From Toxonevra muliebris (Eukaryota; Arthropoda; Insecta; Diptera; Pallopteridae): 64,000 bases of DNA. The notes beneath the pieces are model-generated. The model had not been told where the DNA came from, made no database searches, and worked only from the letters and a program-made list of their open reading frames with translations. The DNA lies in NCBI GenBank assembly GCA_963691655.1, contig OY829330.1, positions 20,239,224 to 20,303,223 on the forward strand, read 5' to 3'. Positions 44,409 to 56,000 of this stretch are shown in pieces; within the stretch, counting starts at the first letter, position 1, and every line of letters starts with the position of its first letter. Both the position numbers and the translations under genes were made by a program.

Positions 44409-46077
44409 TGTTATGAACCTGCCGTCTGGCTTTTAAAGGTAGAATGTATGCAAGGCGGAATAAAGAAAAAGATTACTTAAATTTGTATCTAGCAGCTACA
44501 TAGTGTGCACTGGCTTATCCCGGAGCTTCAATTGTATGGGTTCATTTGCAACCGCTTCGATGAAACATAACATTCTATTACCGTCAGCAGATCATATAAA
44601 AAAAATAGTGATTACACACAAGAGAAAAATTAATTATTAAAATTAGCAACAAGATGAAAAAGAAAACATACCAATCCTAACAAAAAAAAACCCTGGTCTA
44701 CCTGTAATCAATCAATAGCAACGCAATCTTTTAATCTTTTTATAGTTGCTCTTCACCCGCCCTTCCATGGCTTTCCAGGATGTGGTTGAAAGCCCCTTCA
44801 TCCTTACCAACACTACCCCCTAGATTTCAGACCAAAGATTTTAATTTAGGAATTCATTATAAAAGTTAAAAAAAAGAAAAAAATTCATATTTTACAAAAC
44901 AGCTGATAGTATACATAAGCAAGGATTGACCGAGACTTGAATATATAATAGAAATGTTTCAAGTTTATACCATTCTAGAGGGAAATTAATTTGTTTTTGG
45001 CTTAGTTGTGGATAGTGAGTTAAATAGAGAATATACAAGTAAAGAAAATAGTGGGTGACTTAGGTGTTTTTACGCTGCATCGTTGAAAGGCCTTCCATCG
45101 AAGAAACGCTGTTTTAACTGATTTAATATAATAAGTAAATCAGTAGAATTTCGCACTTTCCACCCTTAATTATAAATATCTACTGACCTTATTCTACTTA
45201 ATTCATTATACGTGTTTCACTCATGCTGTATATAGAAACTCTCATTGAAGACTTTTTTTATGCGTGTATGTGTCTATGACTCTCTCAAAATTGGAGATCG
45301 CTAAAAGATATCGTACACAGCATTTGTGAAGCGTGTTTAAACTATATTGAAAAAATTAAACATTAAATATTGAAGATTAAATTAACCTAAACAATTCGCG
45401 AAACGTGTAAAATTATAAGATTCAATTATTTCAATTCAATTCTAATTCATTAAATTCTAATTAACGTATTAAATTAAATTAAAAAAAAAAACATAAAACA
45501 TGATCTAGAAGATCATTCGCAAACTTATGCTCCTTTACTTGCGTCGCAGCGCTGCTTTTTACGATAATCTTCTACACAAAATTTTGCCACATGGTTGAAC
45601 AATTTTAACCAATTTTACAATTTTCGATTTGAAAGGAGTATCTGTGATCTTTTAGTGATACAAAGCTGTGATAAAAAGATCTGTGATATTTAATTTTAAT
45701 TTCTTTGTTAGTTTAATTTGACGTTTTATCCCTTTTTTATATTTAGTGCAATTTTTAGGATTTTATATTAGAGTTTTAAGGTAAATTTTTTAGTATATTA
45801 GAGTTTTAATGTAAATTTTATAGTTAGCTTAAAGTTGTATGAGTGGTTTTTTCTGGCTTCTCGAAGTTTGGCACCAAAAGAAAGATCCCTTTCCCTGAAA
45901 TAGTAGTTATACCTACTAGAAGCAGCCGATGATAAATCGGTTCAATAAATGTACTCGGGTTTTCTATGTTTTACTACTACTTTTTTTTTGATGCGTTCGC
46001 AAACTAATGGTAAAAAGGATATTTGTTGCAACAAGGAAAATCTTATTACTATATGCTGAATTTTGTAGCTCGCTACA
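44409..46077 (+). mobile_element. Solo LTR, 1669 bp, with ATAC target duplication
   Basis: It starts TGTTATGAACC and ends CGCTACA (TG...CA). ATAC occurs directly before (44405-44408) and after (46078-46081). Joining the outside flanks rebuilds the endonuclease reading GLNIQNVGNQPTF, which proves the borders. AATAAA lies at 45944. A 4-bp duplication fits Ty3/Gypsy-type elements; the length is long for an LTR but possible. Orientation is inferred from the poly(A) signal. No internal gag/pol frame is seen, so it is a solo LTR left by LTR-LTR recombination. Confidence 0.8.
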
Positions 46078-47783
46078 ATACAAAACGTTGGGAATCAACC
46101 CACTTTTGTGACACCTACTAGACAGGAGGTTATTGACCTAACTCTTTCTAATGAAAAGTTAGAGATGACTGTCTATCAGACCACAGATATATTGAGTTTC
46201 AGTATGGTGTTGAAATTAATCCTTTAACGTTCATAAGAAATCCGAAAAAGGCGAATTGGGCAAAGTTTAGAGTAGAACTGGCTTCATTAAGCTGTACTCT
46301 ACCCCCTAAGCTACGCAACGAGCGAGGTCTGGAAGCAGCGGTGGAAAATCTCACCTCTGCTCTTCAGATCAGCTTTGAGCGTGCCTGTCCCCCTCGCCAA
46401 CCTCTTGCTAAAATTCCTGTTCCGTGATGGAGCAAGGAGTTGCAAGCCCTGCGGGTTGAGTCTAGAAAACTTATCAACAGGGCTCTCAAGACTAATCTTG
46501 ATGAGCACTATCATCAAAAGCAGAAGGAGTATAAAAAGCTAATTCGAGATTCGAAAAGGGCTTCCTTTAGAAATTTCTACAGCAGTATTGAAACTATGTC
46601 TGAAACAGCTAGGTTGGCGAAAATCCTCAAAATGGGTCAAGCCAACCGACTGTTTTCACTCAAATAATCTGATTGCACTTTCACGGAATCAAAAATTGAG
46701 ATGTTCAGCTTAATGCTCAAGTCTTACTTTCCGAGCAATCAGGTTTCTGTTGTTCAACATCCCACTTTTCCGGAAGCGGGGGGGTTAGTTCGACAGTTTC
46801 ACAGCGTAACTGGTGGGTTGCCAGGACAGTGGCGAATGAAGATGCGATTAGGTTTGCTATTGCTTCCTTTGACAGCTTCAAATCGCCGGGTCCGGATGGT
46901 ATACTCCCAGTTGCTCTGAAAGAGGGTATGGTGCAATTTCTATCGGTTTTGAAGAAGATCTTCATCTCCAGTTTGGCTCTCGCTCACATACCTCAACAAT
47001 GGAGTTTGGCAAAAGTTGTATTCATTCAAAAAATTGGAAAGGACAACTATACCAATCCCAAAAGCTTTAGACTAATTAGTATGATGTCTTTCTTACTAAA
47101 ATGTCTTGAGCGCTGTGTTGAACACCGCATCTGTAGTTATTGTTACATCCTCTCTCTTCATTTCAGCATGCTTACCAATGGGGAAAATCTTGTGAGACGG
47201 CCTTGCAAAATCTGGTAGGTCGGATTGAGCGGGCCATCAACAGGAAAGAATGCACTATTGGTATTTTTGTTGATATTGTATGTGCAATGCAGCAGGTCAG
47301 CATGGAGTGGATCCGGTTCTTGTTAACTGCATTCGCTCAATGCTGTCACATAGACTTATGATGGGTCAAGATCATTGTGGTCAATCTGTGACTTGTGGCG
47401 TGAATAGAGGATGTCCCCAAGGGGGCGTACTCTCTCCACTGCTATGGTGTCTGCTGGTTGACTCTCTGCTTGTTTCCCTAAATGAGTCGGGTATCTACAC
47501 ACAGGCCTATGCCGATGACGTTGCCTGCTTAATCACGGGCCAATCGGTCGGGTATGTTTGTAGGAAATCCCAAACTGCCCTGAATATGATTGACTCTTGG
47601 TGTTGCTCAAACGGGCTATCGGTTAACCCTCTTAAAACTGGTGTTATTCTTTTCACCAGGAGAAGGAAAATTGATGGTCTTGTTTTACCAGTACTCAGGG
47701 GAATCACTATTCAGCTATCCCAAGAAGTGAAATATCTAGGAGTCATTCTCGATACCAAACTTCTTTGGCGTTCTCATGTTTAG
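46078..47783 (+). pseudogene. LOA copy 2 endonuclease end and reverse transcriptase
   Basis: It continues as VGNQPTFVTPTRQEVIDLTLSN (end of endonuclease) and then a Lys-rich linker. RT blocks are spread over three frames: FKSPGPDGILPVAL (46885), FRLISMMSFLLKCLER, FQHAYQWGKSCETAL, RGCPQGGVLSPLLW (47410) and AYADDVA (47508). KYLGVILDTKLLWRSHV ends at TAG 47781. YADD is intact but the gene is broken by frameshifts and stops. Confidence 0.8.
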
Positions 47784-47867
47784 CTAAAGGTATCCAAGGC
47801 ATTGGCAGCTTTTTGCCAATGTAAGGCTATTTTTGGCAAAACATGGGGCTTATCACCTTATAAAGTC

Positions 47868-48476
47868 TTTTTTTTTTTTTTATTTAAACGTTTATTTGAG
47901 AAAAATATATATAATAGTTATAGTTAATAAACAAATAGCTTAATTTTTACATTATTATACACAGTCCCTTAATCGGGCTCTCAAGCATATTAAATATTTA
48001 TATTTTATTTTTATTTTTTAAATTATTTATAATATTATGCGGATAACATGTATATGATTTTTGTAATGGAAATTGAACACAAAAAAAGCATTACTTTTCT
48101 ATATACAAAAATAAAAACTGATGTGAAGTTAGCACCGATTTCAGAACTGAGCGAATTCGTACTTAACATAGCGTAATACAGTGTCTCTGTTATGTTATAA
48201 CATTGCTGTAATTAACATAACAAGGCGAATTGCGAAAATAAAGCTTTCACGGCGAAAAATAGTAAAAATTATTTTTAATGGATAAAATGATATCTTAGAA
48301 AAAAAATCGAGGCTGTCGTCGAAATTTTTTCTTGAGCTCAAATCTGGTTTCGCTATATTTCATATATTTTTCAAAAATATACTGATCCATTTTATAAAAT
48401 TATACTGAAAGACTAAAAAATAGTGAAAAATGTGCATTGGTTTTGTAAGGCATTTAGTTTTAGTTACAGTTATTTT
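47868..48476. other. AT-rich interval beginning with a T run
   Basis: T14 at 47868-47881, at the exact end of LOA copy 2, could be the poly(A) tail of a minus-strand retro-insert. The rest has no recognisable frame. Confidence 0.4.
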
Positions 48477-48559
48477 TATTTATTTATTTATTTATTTCAT
48501 TCAGTCTACAGTTAAAAAAAAATTACTTACAGACTAGTGATACGAAAGAAGGTAAAAGA

Positions 48560-51538
48560 TTAATTAAAAATTTTTAATAAATCTAGCTTAAATCTATACT
48601 CGTTAACATTGAAATCAATCACATGGGAAAAATTGTTACATGATCTAATGCATCTTGATATTGGTTCGTAGAATGCATAATTAGTGCGGTGTGAGGAATC
48701 GACAAACAAATGATTTTGACGTAATTCGCGAAGCGGTACATGAAAGCGAAATAAATTACTTAATTCCTCGGAATTGATTTTGCCATTGATTAGTTTGAAT
48801 GCGAACAGTAAAGACAAATAGATTCTTCTATCTTTTAAAGACTGCAGACCGAGAAGTTTGCGTCTACCAAGATAGGAAGGAATACCATCAGGCCAATGCA
48901 TCTTGTATAAAGCGTACTTAGTGAATACTTTTTGAACTTTCTCGATTTTGTTGCTATGAGTATCGTAATACGGGTCCCAAACCATTGAACAGTAGTCTAA
49001 GTGACTTCTCACTAGGGAGATATACAAAGCTTTTAATGTTGTGGGATCTTTGAAGTCCGTAGTATGTCTTTTGATGAAGCCAATCATAGAAAACGCTTTT
49101 GAGACAATATAGTCGATATGAGAATTAAACGTCAGTTTAGAGTCAAATATGACACCTAAGTCTTTCGTATCAGTCTTACGATTTATATTAATACCGTTTA
49201 TTTGATAATCAAATAGCAATAGCTTTGGTTTTTTTGAGTACGAAATAACACAGCATTTGTTAATATTTAAATATAAGTGATTATCGGAACACCATCTTTG
49301 GAAAGAGTTAATATCCAGTTGAACATTCAAGCAATCTGACAACTGAGAGATTTTTAAATATAACTTCACATCATCTGCAAACATTAAACAATTAACAAAT
49401 CTGAAATGTTGTGGTAAGTCATTGATGAATAGTAAAAAAAATAAAGGGCCACTATGGGTACCTTGTGGTATACCAGACCACGCGTTTACCATTAAAGTCG
49501 ATTTAGTGGAACCAATTTTAACGAAAAGTTTCCTGCCATTTAAAAAACTTTTGAAAAAGTTGAGAAGCGCATCATTATTAATGCCGTACAGTTTCAGCTT
49601 GTGTAAGAGAATTGAGTGATCAACTTTATCGAAAGCTTTGGAAAAATCTGTATATATTATATCTAGTTGTTGTCGTTGCTCCATAGCACTAACAATTTGG
49701 TTAGTAATCATCATCAAATTAGTACTTGTAGATCTACCAGGAAAAAACCCATGCTGGTTCTTACATATAACATTATGAACAAGATTAAACAGTTTCTTTT
49801 GAATTATGCTATCAAATAATTTGGCAATAGTACTTTGCTTTACTATAGCCCGGTAGTTGGAGATATCATTACGATCGCCTGATTTAAAAATTGGTACAAT
49901 TGCGCATAGCTTCCAAGCATCAAGGAATACACCTTTTTTTAAGCACTCGTTGAAAAGCTTAGCAAATGGAACGACGACCACGTCAGAGGAAATTTTAAGA
50001 AATGTTGGAGAAAAACCTTCGATATCCCTGTTACAGCTAGATTTCAACTCTGAAATCGCAGTTGCTACATCATTATGAGAAATGTGAAAGATATTATGAC
50101 CATTAATTGAGTTGAGCAATTGAAGGTTGTTATTTGAATTAATAATATTATTATCATTATCATACTTAACATAAACTTCTTGAAAATATTGGGCAAATAA
50201 ATTACATGACTCGAGAGTATTATTAGACGATATGCCATTTAATACCAGTGTAGTAGGGTAACCATTCGTTTGACGTTTAGAATTTATGTAATTCCAGAAA
50301 CCGGAAGGGTTGGATGTAAGTTTAGACTCAATGTCAAGAATATATTGTCCATATAGAAAGTTATGTAAGCAGTCAAAATCTTTCCTTAAGCGTTGTAAGT
50401 TAAGAAAATCTGTTTCACAGTTTGTTCGTTTGTATTTTTTATATGCTTTATTTTTAACATTTTTTAAATGACATAGTCTAGAATTAAACCAAGGTGGTTT
50501 TGTAAGCTTTTTCTTAATACGCTTAATAGGAACAAAATTCGATAAAGCAAAATTCAATATATTGCGTAGAATATCATATGAGTTAGCTGGATCTAAAAGG
50601 TCCAAAAACGACCAATCAGAAGATTCCAAAAAATCTCTAATTGCTTCACTGTCTGCATGGGAGTAATCGTATTCGCGTGGTTCTACGACCGTTTGACAAT
50701 CAAAATTGTAAAATTGGAAATTAATAATGACCGCTTTATGATGTATGCTATTGTTCGAAATAGGAGAGACACATTCTATGCAAGATGCTTTTAAATCAGA
50801 TGATACAAAAATTAGATCTAAAATACGAGAATTATCATTTACAATATAGTTAATTTGTTTGAATCCATATGTAAACAATGTGCTTATAACTAGTAAATCA
50901 ATATCGGACTTAATATTAATAGGTAATAAACTATTGTTACGATATAGCCATGAAATATTACATAGGTTAAAGTCACCAAGGAAAACGATTTCATCGAATT
51001 CATTAGCTATATCTGCGATAACTTTAAAATTTTCTAAGTGGTTTTTATATAATTCAAAAGAACTATTAGGTGGTATATATGATATTAAAAGAAAAAGAGA
51101 TCTATTGTTTGAACATTTAATTTTAACACATAGTTGTTCAATATGTTTATCATTTCGATGAAGATTAATCTGACTGCAGTTTAAGTCAGCTCTAACAGCA
51201 AGTAGAACGCCACCTCCCCTTGCAAGTCCAGTTGTAATAGGGCAGCGGTCAGTACGATATACATAGTAGTAATTATCAAAATATTCATAAGAAGCAATGG
51301 TCTGATTTAGCCAGGTTTCAGTAATAGCTATTATGTCGTATTCGTGCAGAGAAATTTCACGTTGGAATTGTGCTGCTTTCATGCGCATGCCACCACAATT
51401 ATGGTAATATATTGAGTATTCATTATTTGATGAGTTAGTATTTGTGTTGATAATATGATTATTCGAACGCTGTTGATGCTGTGCATTATTATCAAGAAAA
51501 TCATTAACGTGATTTAAATTATGGCTTATTGAAGTCAC
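48560..51538 (-). CDS. CR1-like ORF2: AP endonuclease and reverse transcriptase
   Basis: 992 residues, which would nick target DNA and copy the element RNA in the nucleus. N-terminal Asn/His-rich leader of about 40 residues. Endonuclease from about 42: YYHNCGGMRMK, AITETWLN, IVFLGDFNL (about 193), ILDLIFVSSD and a late His (HHKAVIINF). RT: YTDFSKAFDKVDH (about 636), WSGIPQGTHSGPLFF (about 690), FADDVKLY (720-727) with both catalytic Asp, then DLGVIFDSKLTF. C-terminal thumb block (SHLDYCSMVWDP). No RNase H. Full length for the clade. The first ATG overlaps the ORF1 stop by 20 bp in a different frame, so translation coupling or re-initiation is likely. Confidence 0.9.
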   Translation of the reverse strand: MTSISHNLNHVNDFLDNNAQHQQRSNNHIINTNTNSSNNEYSIYYHNCGGMRMKAAQFQREISLHEYDIIAITETWLNQTIASYEYFDNYYYVYRTDRCPITTGLARGGGVLLAVRADLNCSQINLHRNDKHIEQLCVKIKCSNNRSLFLLISYIPPNSSFELYKNHLENFKVIADIANEFDEIVFLGDFNLCNISWLYRNNSLLPINIKSDIDLLVISTLFTYGFKQINYIVNDNSRILDLIFVSSDLKASCIECVSPISNNSIHHKAVIINFQFYNFDCQTVVEPREYDYSHADSEAIRDFLESSDWSFLDLLDPANSYDILRNILNFALSNFVPIKRIKKKLTKPPWFNSRLCHLKNVKNKAYKKYKRTNCETDFLNLQRLRKDFDCLHNFLYGQYILDIESKLTSNPSGFWNYINSKRQTNGYPTTLVLNGISSNNTLESCNLFAQYFQEVYVKYDNDNNIINSNNNLQLLNSINGHNIFHISHNDVATAISELKSSCNRDIEGFSPTFLKISSDVVVVPFAKLFNECLKKGVFLDAWKLCAIVPIFKSGDRNDISNYRAIVKQSTIAKLFDSIIQKKLFNLVHNVICKNQHGFFPGRSTSTNLMMITNQIVSAMEQRQQLDIIYTDFSKAFDKVDHSILLHKLKLYGINNDALLNFFKSFLNGRKLFVKIGSTKSTLMVNAWSGIPQGTHSGPLFFLLFINDLPQHFRFVNCLMFADDVKLYLKISQLSDCLNVQLDINSFQRWCSDNHLYLNINKCCVISYSKKPKLLLFDYQINGININRKTDTKDLGVIFDSKLTFNSHIDYIVSKAFSMIGFIKRHTTDFKDPTTLKALYISLVRSHLDYCSMVWDPYYDTHSNKIEKVQKVFTKYALYKMHWPDGIPSYLGRRKLLGLQSLKDRRIYLSLLFAFKLINGKINSEELSNLFRFHVPLRELRQNHLFVDSSHRTNYAFYEPISRCIRSCNNFSHVIDFNVNEYRFKLDLLKIFN

Positions 51539-52748
51539 TACTTCCTCTCCGAAAAAAACGAAATGGCTTAACTTTAACGTTTACAGGCCAAAGATCTGAG
51601 TTAAGCAACTTCTCATAGTGAGGCAAAGAGATTCCTACTTTGAAATTAACTCTTTTAATATTTTGTATGGGCAGGTCTCTTTTGACAAGTTTAGTACAAG
51701 AGAGTTGATTCACATCCAACTGCGCATGTTTCGAAATATAATTCATTATATTGTCTTCAGTTACTGAAGGTTTAAACGATGATAAGTGGATCCATTTCAT
51801 GCGGACTGCGACATCAAGCTCAGTGTTAGAATTACAGCCAACGACAACCCTGTTAAAACTATTGGTACTATTGGTACTAGTTCGAACTGCAACTTCTAAT
51901 TCGGTATTAGAGTTATTACCAACAATAGTCGAGTGAGATCCATTAGTGTAATGTTTACCATTGTTGATGTTAGTGTCATTGTTATGAAGAGAAACCATAT
52001 GATTGTCAGTGTAAGTATTATTTACCGATGGTGGATCAATAACATTAAGCGAATCTGTAATAACAGCAGCAAAAGAGAGATCCGTAGCATTGCTCATCTC
52101 ATTACCATCGCTGATTTGGTTGCTATTGATAATCGCAGCATTAACATTATCAGCTTCATAAGCAGAAGCAGATGTAATGGAAGAACACGGAGAATTACTC
52201 ATTACAGTTAGTGCAGAGTTTGTTTGAGAGCATACTTTTGTAGCTGTAAATTTAGGTGGATTTTTAACTATTGATTGCTTATCACCAATAGATAACGGAC
52301 TATTGGTGACAATGTTTCTGTTTACTGAGCGAGAGAGTGCAGGTGAAAAATTTTGTTGTCTCGTGCTACAATTTAGGTTGACTTTCGCTTTAGAGCGAGT
52401 TATAATATTATTTTTGTTACTTGATGCCAAATTGGGAACTATGTTATTGTTGTTATTATGATTATTGGAATATTGACTTATAGTTGAATTTTTATTGTTA
52501 ATTTTATTTAAAAAGTCATTTAGGTCTTTCAAATTTTTAAACGCCTCATCAATTGATGATTGACAGATTAATGGCGGAGATTTAATACATCCATCGCAAT
52601 TATACACAATGTTGTTATTATTAAGTATTATGTTCACGCAATTTACGCTAAGCTTAGCACACCTAGCATGAACACTGCGAAGGCAAATATTACAAGCGAT
52701 GCAGTTCTCCACCGAGCAAAGCGCGTTGCATATAGCACACTTCGACAT
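51519..52748 (-). CDS. CR1-like ORF1 with PHD-type zinc finger
   Basis: 409 residues, presumed RNA-binding chaperone of the element particle. Residues 4-53 hold a Cys4-His-Cys3 pattern (CAICNALC, CIACNICL, HARCAKL, NCDGC) like a PHD finger, typical of CR1 ORF1. A long Asn/Ser-rich low-complexity middle follows (about 60-310), with two near-repeats around SNTELEVAVR / SNTELDVAVR (about 280 and 315). The last 95 residues form a compact domain (MKWIHLSSFKPSVTEDNIM to RRGSSDF) that could be RRM-like. The start is the first ATG; 20 bp overlap with ORF2. Confidence 0.8.
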   Translation of the reverse strand: MSKCAICNALCSVENCIACNICLRSVHARCAKLSVNCVNIILNNNNIVYNCDGCIKSPPLICQSSIDEAFKNLKDLNDFLNKINNKNSTISQYSNNHNNNNNIVPNLASSNKNNIITRSKAKVNLNCSTRQQNFSPALSRSVNRNIVTNSPLSIGDKQSIVKNPPKFTATKVCSQTNSALTVMSNSPCSSITSASAYEADNVNAAIINSNQISDGNEMSNATDLSFAAVITDSLNVIDPPSVNNTYTDNHMVSLHNNDTNINNGKHYTNGSHSTIVGNNSNTELEVAVRTSTNSTNSFNRVVVGCNSNTELDVAVRMKWIHLSSFKPSVTEDNIMNYISKHAQLDVNQLSCTKLVKRDLPIQNIKRVNFKVGISLPHYEKLLNSDLWPVNVKVKPFRFFRRGSSDFNKP

Positions 52749-52785
52749 TTTATTATTATTTTATTATTTTTTTTTATTTATGTTG

Positions 52786-52814
<29 letters not shown>
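52786..52814. repeat. Uninterrupted T29 run at the 5' edge of the CR1-like element
   Basis: On the minus strand this is a poly(A) directly upstream of the ORF1 leader. It could be the tail of an older retrocopy into which the CR1-like element inserted, or part of its 5' UTR. The stretch at 52815-52960 shows nothing recognisable. Confidence 0.5.
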
Positions 52815-52816
<2 letters not shown>

Positions 52817-52984
52817 TTATGTTAAGAGCTATTGAGAAAAACACGTCTGCACAAGTCAAATTTTTTTCACGAATGTTTTTAGGTATATCCAAAAGCTTTT
52901 GTACAAATAAAGCTTTGGGTGATATTTTTAAGTATAACCAATATGGCAAATTCCACAGGTTTTAAGTAGTAGTTGGCGGCGAAG

Positions 52985-53070
52985 TCGTTTGGTGTGTCGA
53001 TAAAGTTATGAAAACAAGAACATTTTGGTGTGACTCGAGTTCGAATCCCAGTTTTGTGTTCTGAAATATT
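52985..53070 (+). other. tRNA-like sequence next to the satellite, weak
   Basis: CGAGTTCGAATCCCAG near 53036 is a good B-box/T-arm, and an A-box-like TGGCGGCGAAGTCG lies about 50 bp before it. No full cloverleaf can be drawn, so I take it as a decayed tRNA-derived SINE or a chance match, not a tRNA gene. Confidence 0.3.
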
Positions 53071-53087
53071 TTTAAAATTTTATTTTA

Positions 53088-56000
53088 GACCTCGGTATAA
53101 TTTAAGGTACCTAACTTAAAAATCGCTCTTTTTAAATTCTGGCAAAACGAAGCGGTGCTGGAATTTTGGTCGATTTTCTCAGCTTTTTCCACTGTATTGA
53201 CCATAATTCGGAAATGGCTACAACGCAGAAGCTGCGGTATATACCACCACATGGCCAGCAGACCTCGGCATAATTTAAGGCACCTAACTTAAAAATCGCT
53301 CTTTTTAAATTCTGGCAAAACGAAGCGGTGCTGGAATTTTGGTCGATTTTCTCAGCTTTTTCCACTGTATTGACCATAATTCGGAAATGGCTACAACGCA
53401 GAAGCTGCGGTATATACCACCACATGGCCAGCAGACCTCGGCATAATTTAAGGTATCTAACTTAAAAATCTCTCTTTTTAAATTCTGGCAAAACGAAGCG
53501 GTGCTGGAATTTTGGTCGATTTTCTCAGCTTTTTCCACTGTATTGACCATAATTCGGAAATGGCTACAACGCAGAAGCTGCGGTATATACCACCACATGG
53601 CCAGTAGACCTCGGCATAATTTTAGGTACCTAACTTAAAAATCGCTCTTTTTAAATTCTGGCAAAACGAAGCGGTGCTGGAATTTTGGTCGATTTTCTCA
53701 GCTTTTTCCACTGTATTGACCATAATTCGGAAATGGCTACAACGCAGAAGCTGCGGTATATACCACCACATGGCCAGCAGACCTCGGCATAATTTAAGGT
53801 ACCTAACTTAAAAATCGCTCTTTTTAAATTCTGGCAAAACGAAGCGGTGCTGGAATTTTGGTCGATTTTCTCAGCTTTTTCCACTGTATTGACCATAATT
53901 CGGAAATGGCTACAACGCAGAAGCTGCGGTATATACCACCACAAGGCCAGTAGACCTCGGCATAATTTAAGGTACCTAACTTAAAAATCGCTCTTTTTAA
54001 ATTCTGGCAAAACGAAGCGGTGCTGGAATTTTGGTCGATTTTCTCAGCTTTTTCCACTGTATTGACCATAATTCGGAAATGGCTACAACGCAGAAGCTGC
54101 GGTATATACCACCACATGGCCAGTAGACCTCGGCATAATTAAAGGTACCTAACTTAAAAATCGCTCTTTTTAAATTCTGGCAAAACGAAGCGGTGCTGGA
54201 ATTTTGGTCGATTTTCTCAGCTTTTTCCACTGTATTGGCCATAATTCGGAAATGGCTACAACGCAGAAGCTGCGGTATATACCACCACATGGCCAGTAGA
54301 CCTCGGCATAATTTAAGGTTCCTAACTTAAAAATCGCTCTTTTTAAATTCTGGCAAAACGAAGCGGTGCTGGAATTTTGGTCGATTTTCTCAGCTTTTTC
54401 CACTGTATTGACCATAATTCGGAAATGGCTACAACGCAGAAGCTACGGTATATACCACCACATGGCCAGCAGACCTCGGCATAATTTAAGGTACCTAACT
54501 TAAAAATCGCTCTTTTTAAATTCTGGCAAAACGAAGCGGTGCTGGAATTTTGGTCGATTTTCTCAGCTTTTTCCACTGTATTGACCATAATTCGGAAATG
54601 GCTACAACGCAGAAGCTGCGGTATATACCACCACATGGCCAGTAGACCTCGGCATAATTTAAGGTACCTAACTTAAAAATCGCTCTTTTTAAATTCTGGC
54701 AAAACGAAGCGGTGCTGGAATTTTGGTCGATTTTCTCAGCTTTTTCCACTGTATTGACCATAATTCGGAAATGGCTACAACGCAGAAGCTACGGTATATA
54801 CCACCACATGGCCAGCAGACCTCGGCATAATTTAAGGTACCTAACTTAAAAATCGCTCTTTTTAAATTCTGGCAAAACGAAGCGGTGCTGGAATTTTGGT
54901 CGATTTTCTCAGCTTTTTCCACTGTATTGACCATAATTCGGAAATGGCTACAACGCAGAAGCTGCGGTATATACCACCACATGGCCAGCAGACCTCGGCA
55001 TAATTTAAGGTACCTAACTTAAAAATCGCTCTTTTTAAATTCTGGCAAAACGAAGCGGTGCTGGAATTTTGGTCGATTTTCTCAGCTTTTTCCACTGTAT
55101 TGACCATAATTCGGAAATGGCTACAACGCAGAAGCTGCGGTATATACCACCACAAGGCCAGTAGACCTCGGCATAATTTAAGGCACCTAACTTAAAAATC
55201 GCTCTTTTTAAATTCTGGCAAAACGAAGCGGTGCTGGAATTTTGGTCGATTTTCTCAGCTTTTTCCACTGTATTGACCATAATTCGGAAATGGCTACAAC
55301 GCAGAAGCTGCGGTATATGCCACCACATGGCCAGTAGACCTCGGCATAATTTAAGGTACCTAACTTAAAAATCGCTCTTTTTAAATTCTGGCAAAACGAA
55401 GCGGTGCTGGAATTTTGGTCGATTTTCTCAGCTTTTTCCACTGTATTGACCATAATTCGGAAATGGCTACAACGCAGAAGCTGCGGTATATACCACCACA
55501 TGGCCAGCAGACCTCGGCATAATTTAAGGTATCTAACTTAAAAATCTCTCTTTTTAAATTCTGGCAAAACGAAGCGGTGCTGGAATTTTGGTCGATTTTC
55601 TCAGCTTTTTCCACTGTATTGACCATAATTCGGAAATGGCTACAACGCAGAAGCTGCGGTATATACCACCACATGGCCAGTAGACCTCGGCATAATTTTA
55701 GGTACCTAACTTAAAAATCGCTCTTTTTAAATTCTGGCAAAACGAAGCGGTGCTGGAATTTTGGTCGATTTTCTCAGCTTTTTCCACTGTATTGACCATA
55801 ATTCGGAAATGGCTACAACGCAGAAGCTGCGGTATATACCACCACATGGCCAGTAGACCTCGGCATAATTTAAGGTACCTAACTTAAAAATCGCTCTTTT
55901 TAAATTCTGGCAAAACGAAGCGGTGCTGGAATTTTGGTCGATTTTCTCAGCTTTTTCCACTGTATTGACCATAATTCGGAAATGGCTACAACGCAGAAGC

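Larger units (their letters stand above)
42881..47867 (+). mobile_element. LOA/I-group non-LTR retrotransposon, copy 2, degenerate
   Basis: It begins directly behind copy 1 with a related 5' leader (42890-43320). It then carries a shortened ORF1, an endonuclease split by a solo LTR (44409-46077), and an RT. It stops at 47867 in the thumb region, where a T-rich unrelated stretch starts; RNase H is missing. Same strand as copy 1 but clearly diverged in sequence. Confidence 0.75.
48477..52785 (-). mobile_element. CR1-like non-LTR retrotransposon with both ORFs open
   Basis: On the minus strand: ORF1 (52748-51519), ORF2 (51538-48560), a 3' UTR of about 60 bp and a TTTA-type microsatellite tail seen on the plus strand as (TTTA)n at 48477-48497. 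Short tandem 3' tails, a PHD-like finger in ORF1 and the ORF2 motifs fit the CR1 clade as known in flies. The 5' end is taken near the long T run at 52786. The two long frames contain no stop, so this is the youngest-looking retrotransposon in the window. Confidence 0.75.

Noticed and set aside
53020..53060. tRNA gene at the left satellite edge
   Set aside because: A good T-arm/B-box but no acceptor, D or anticodon stems that pair properly.
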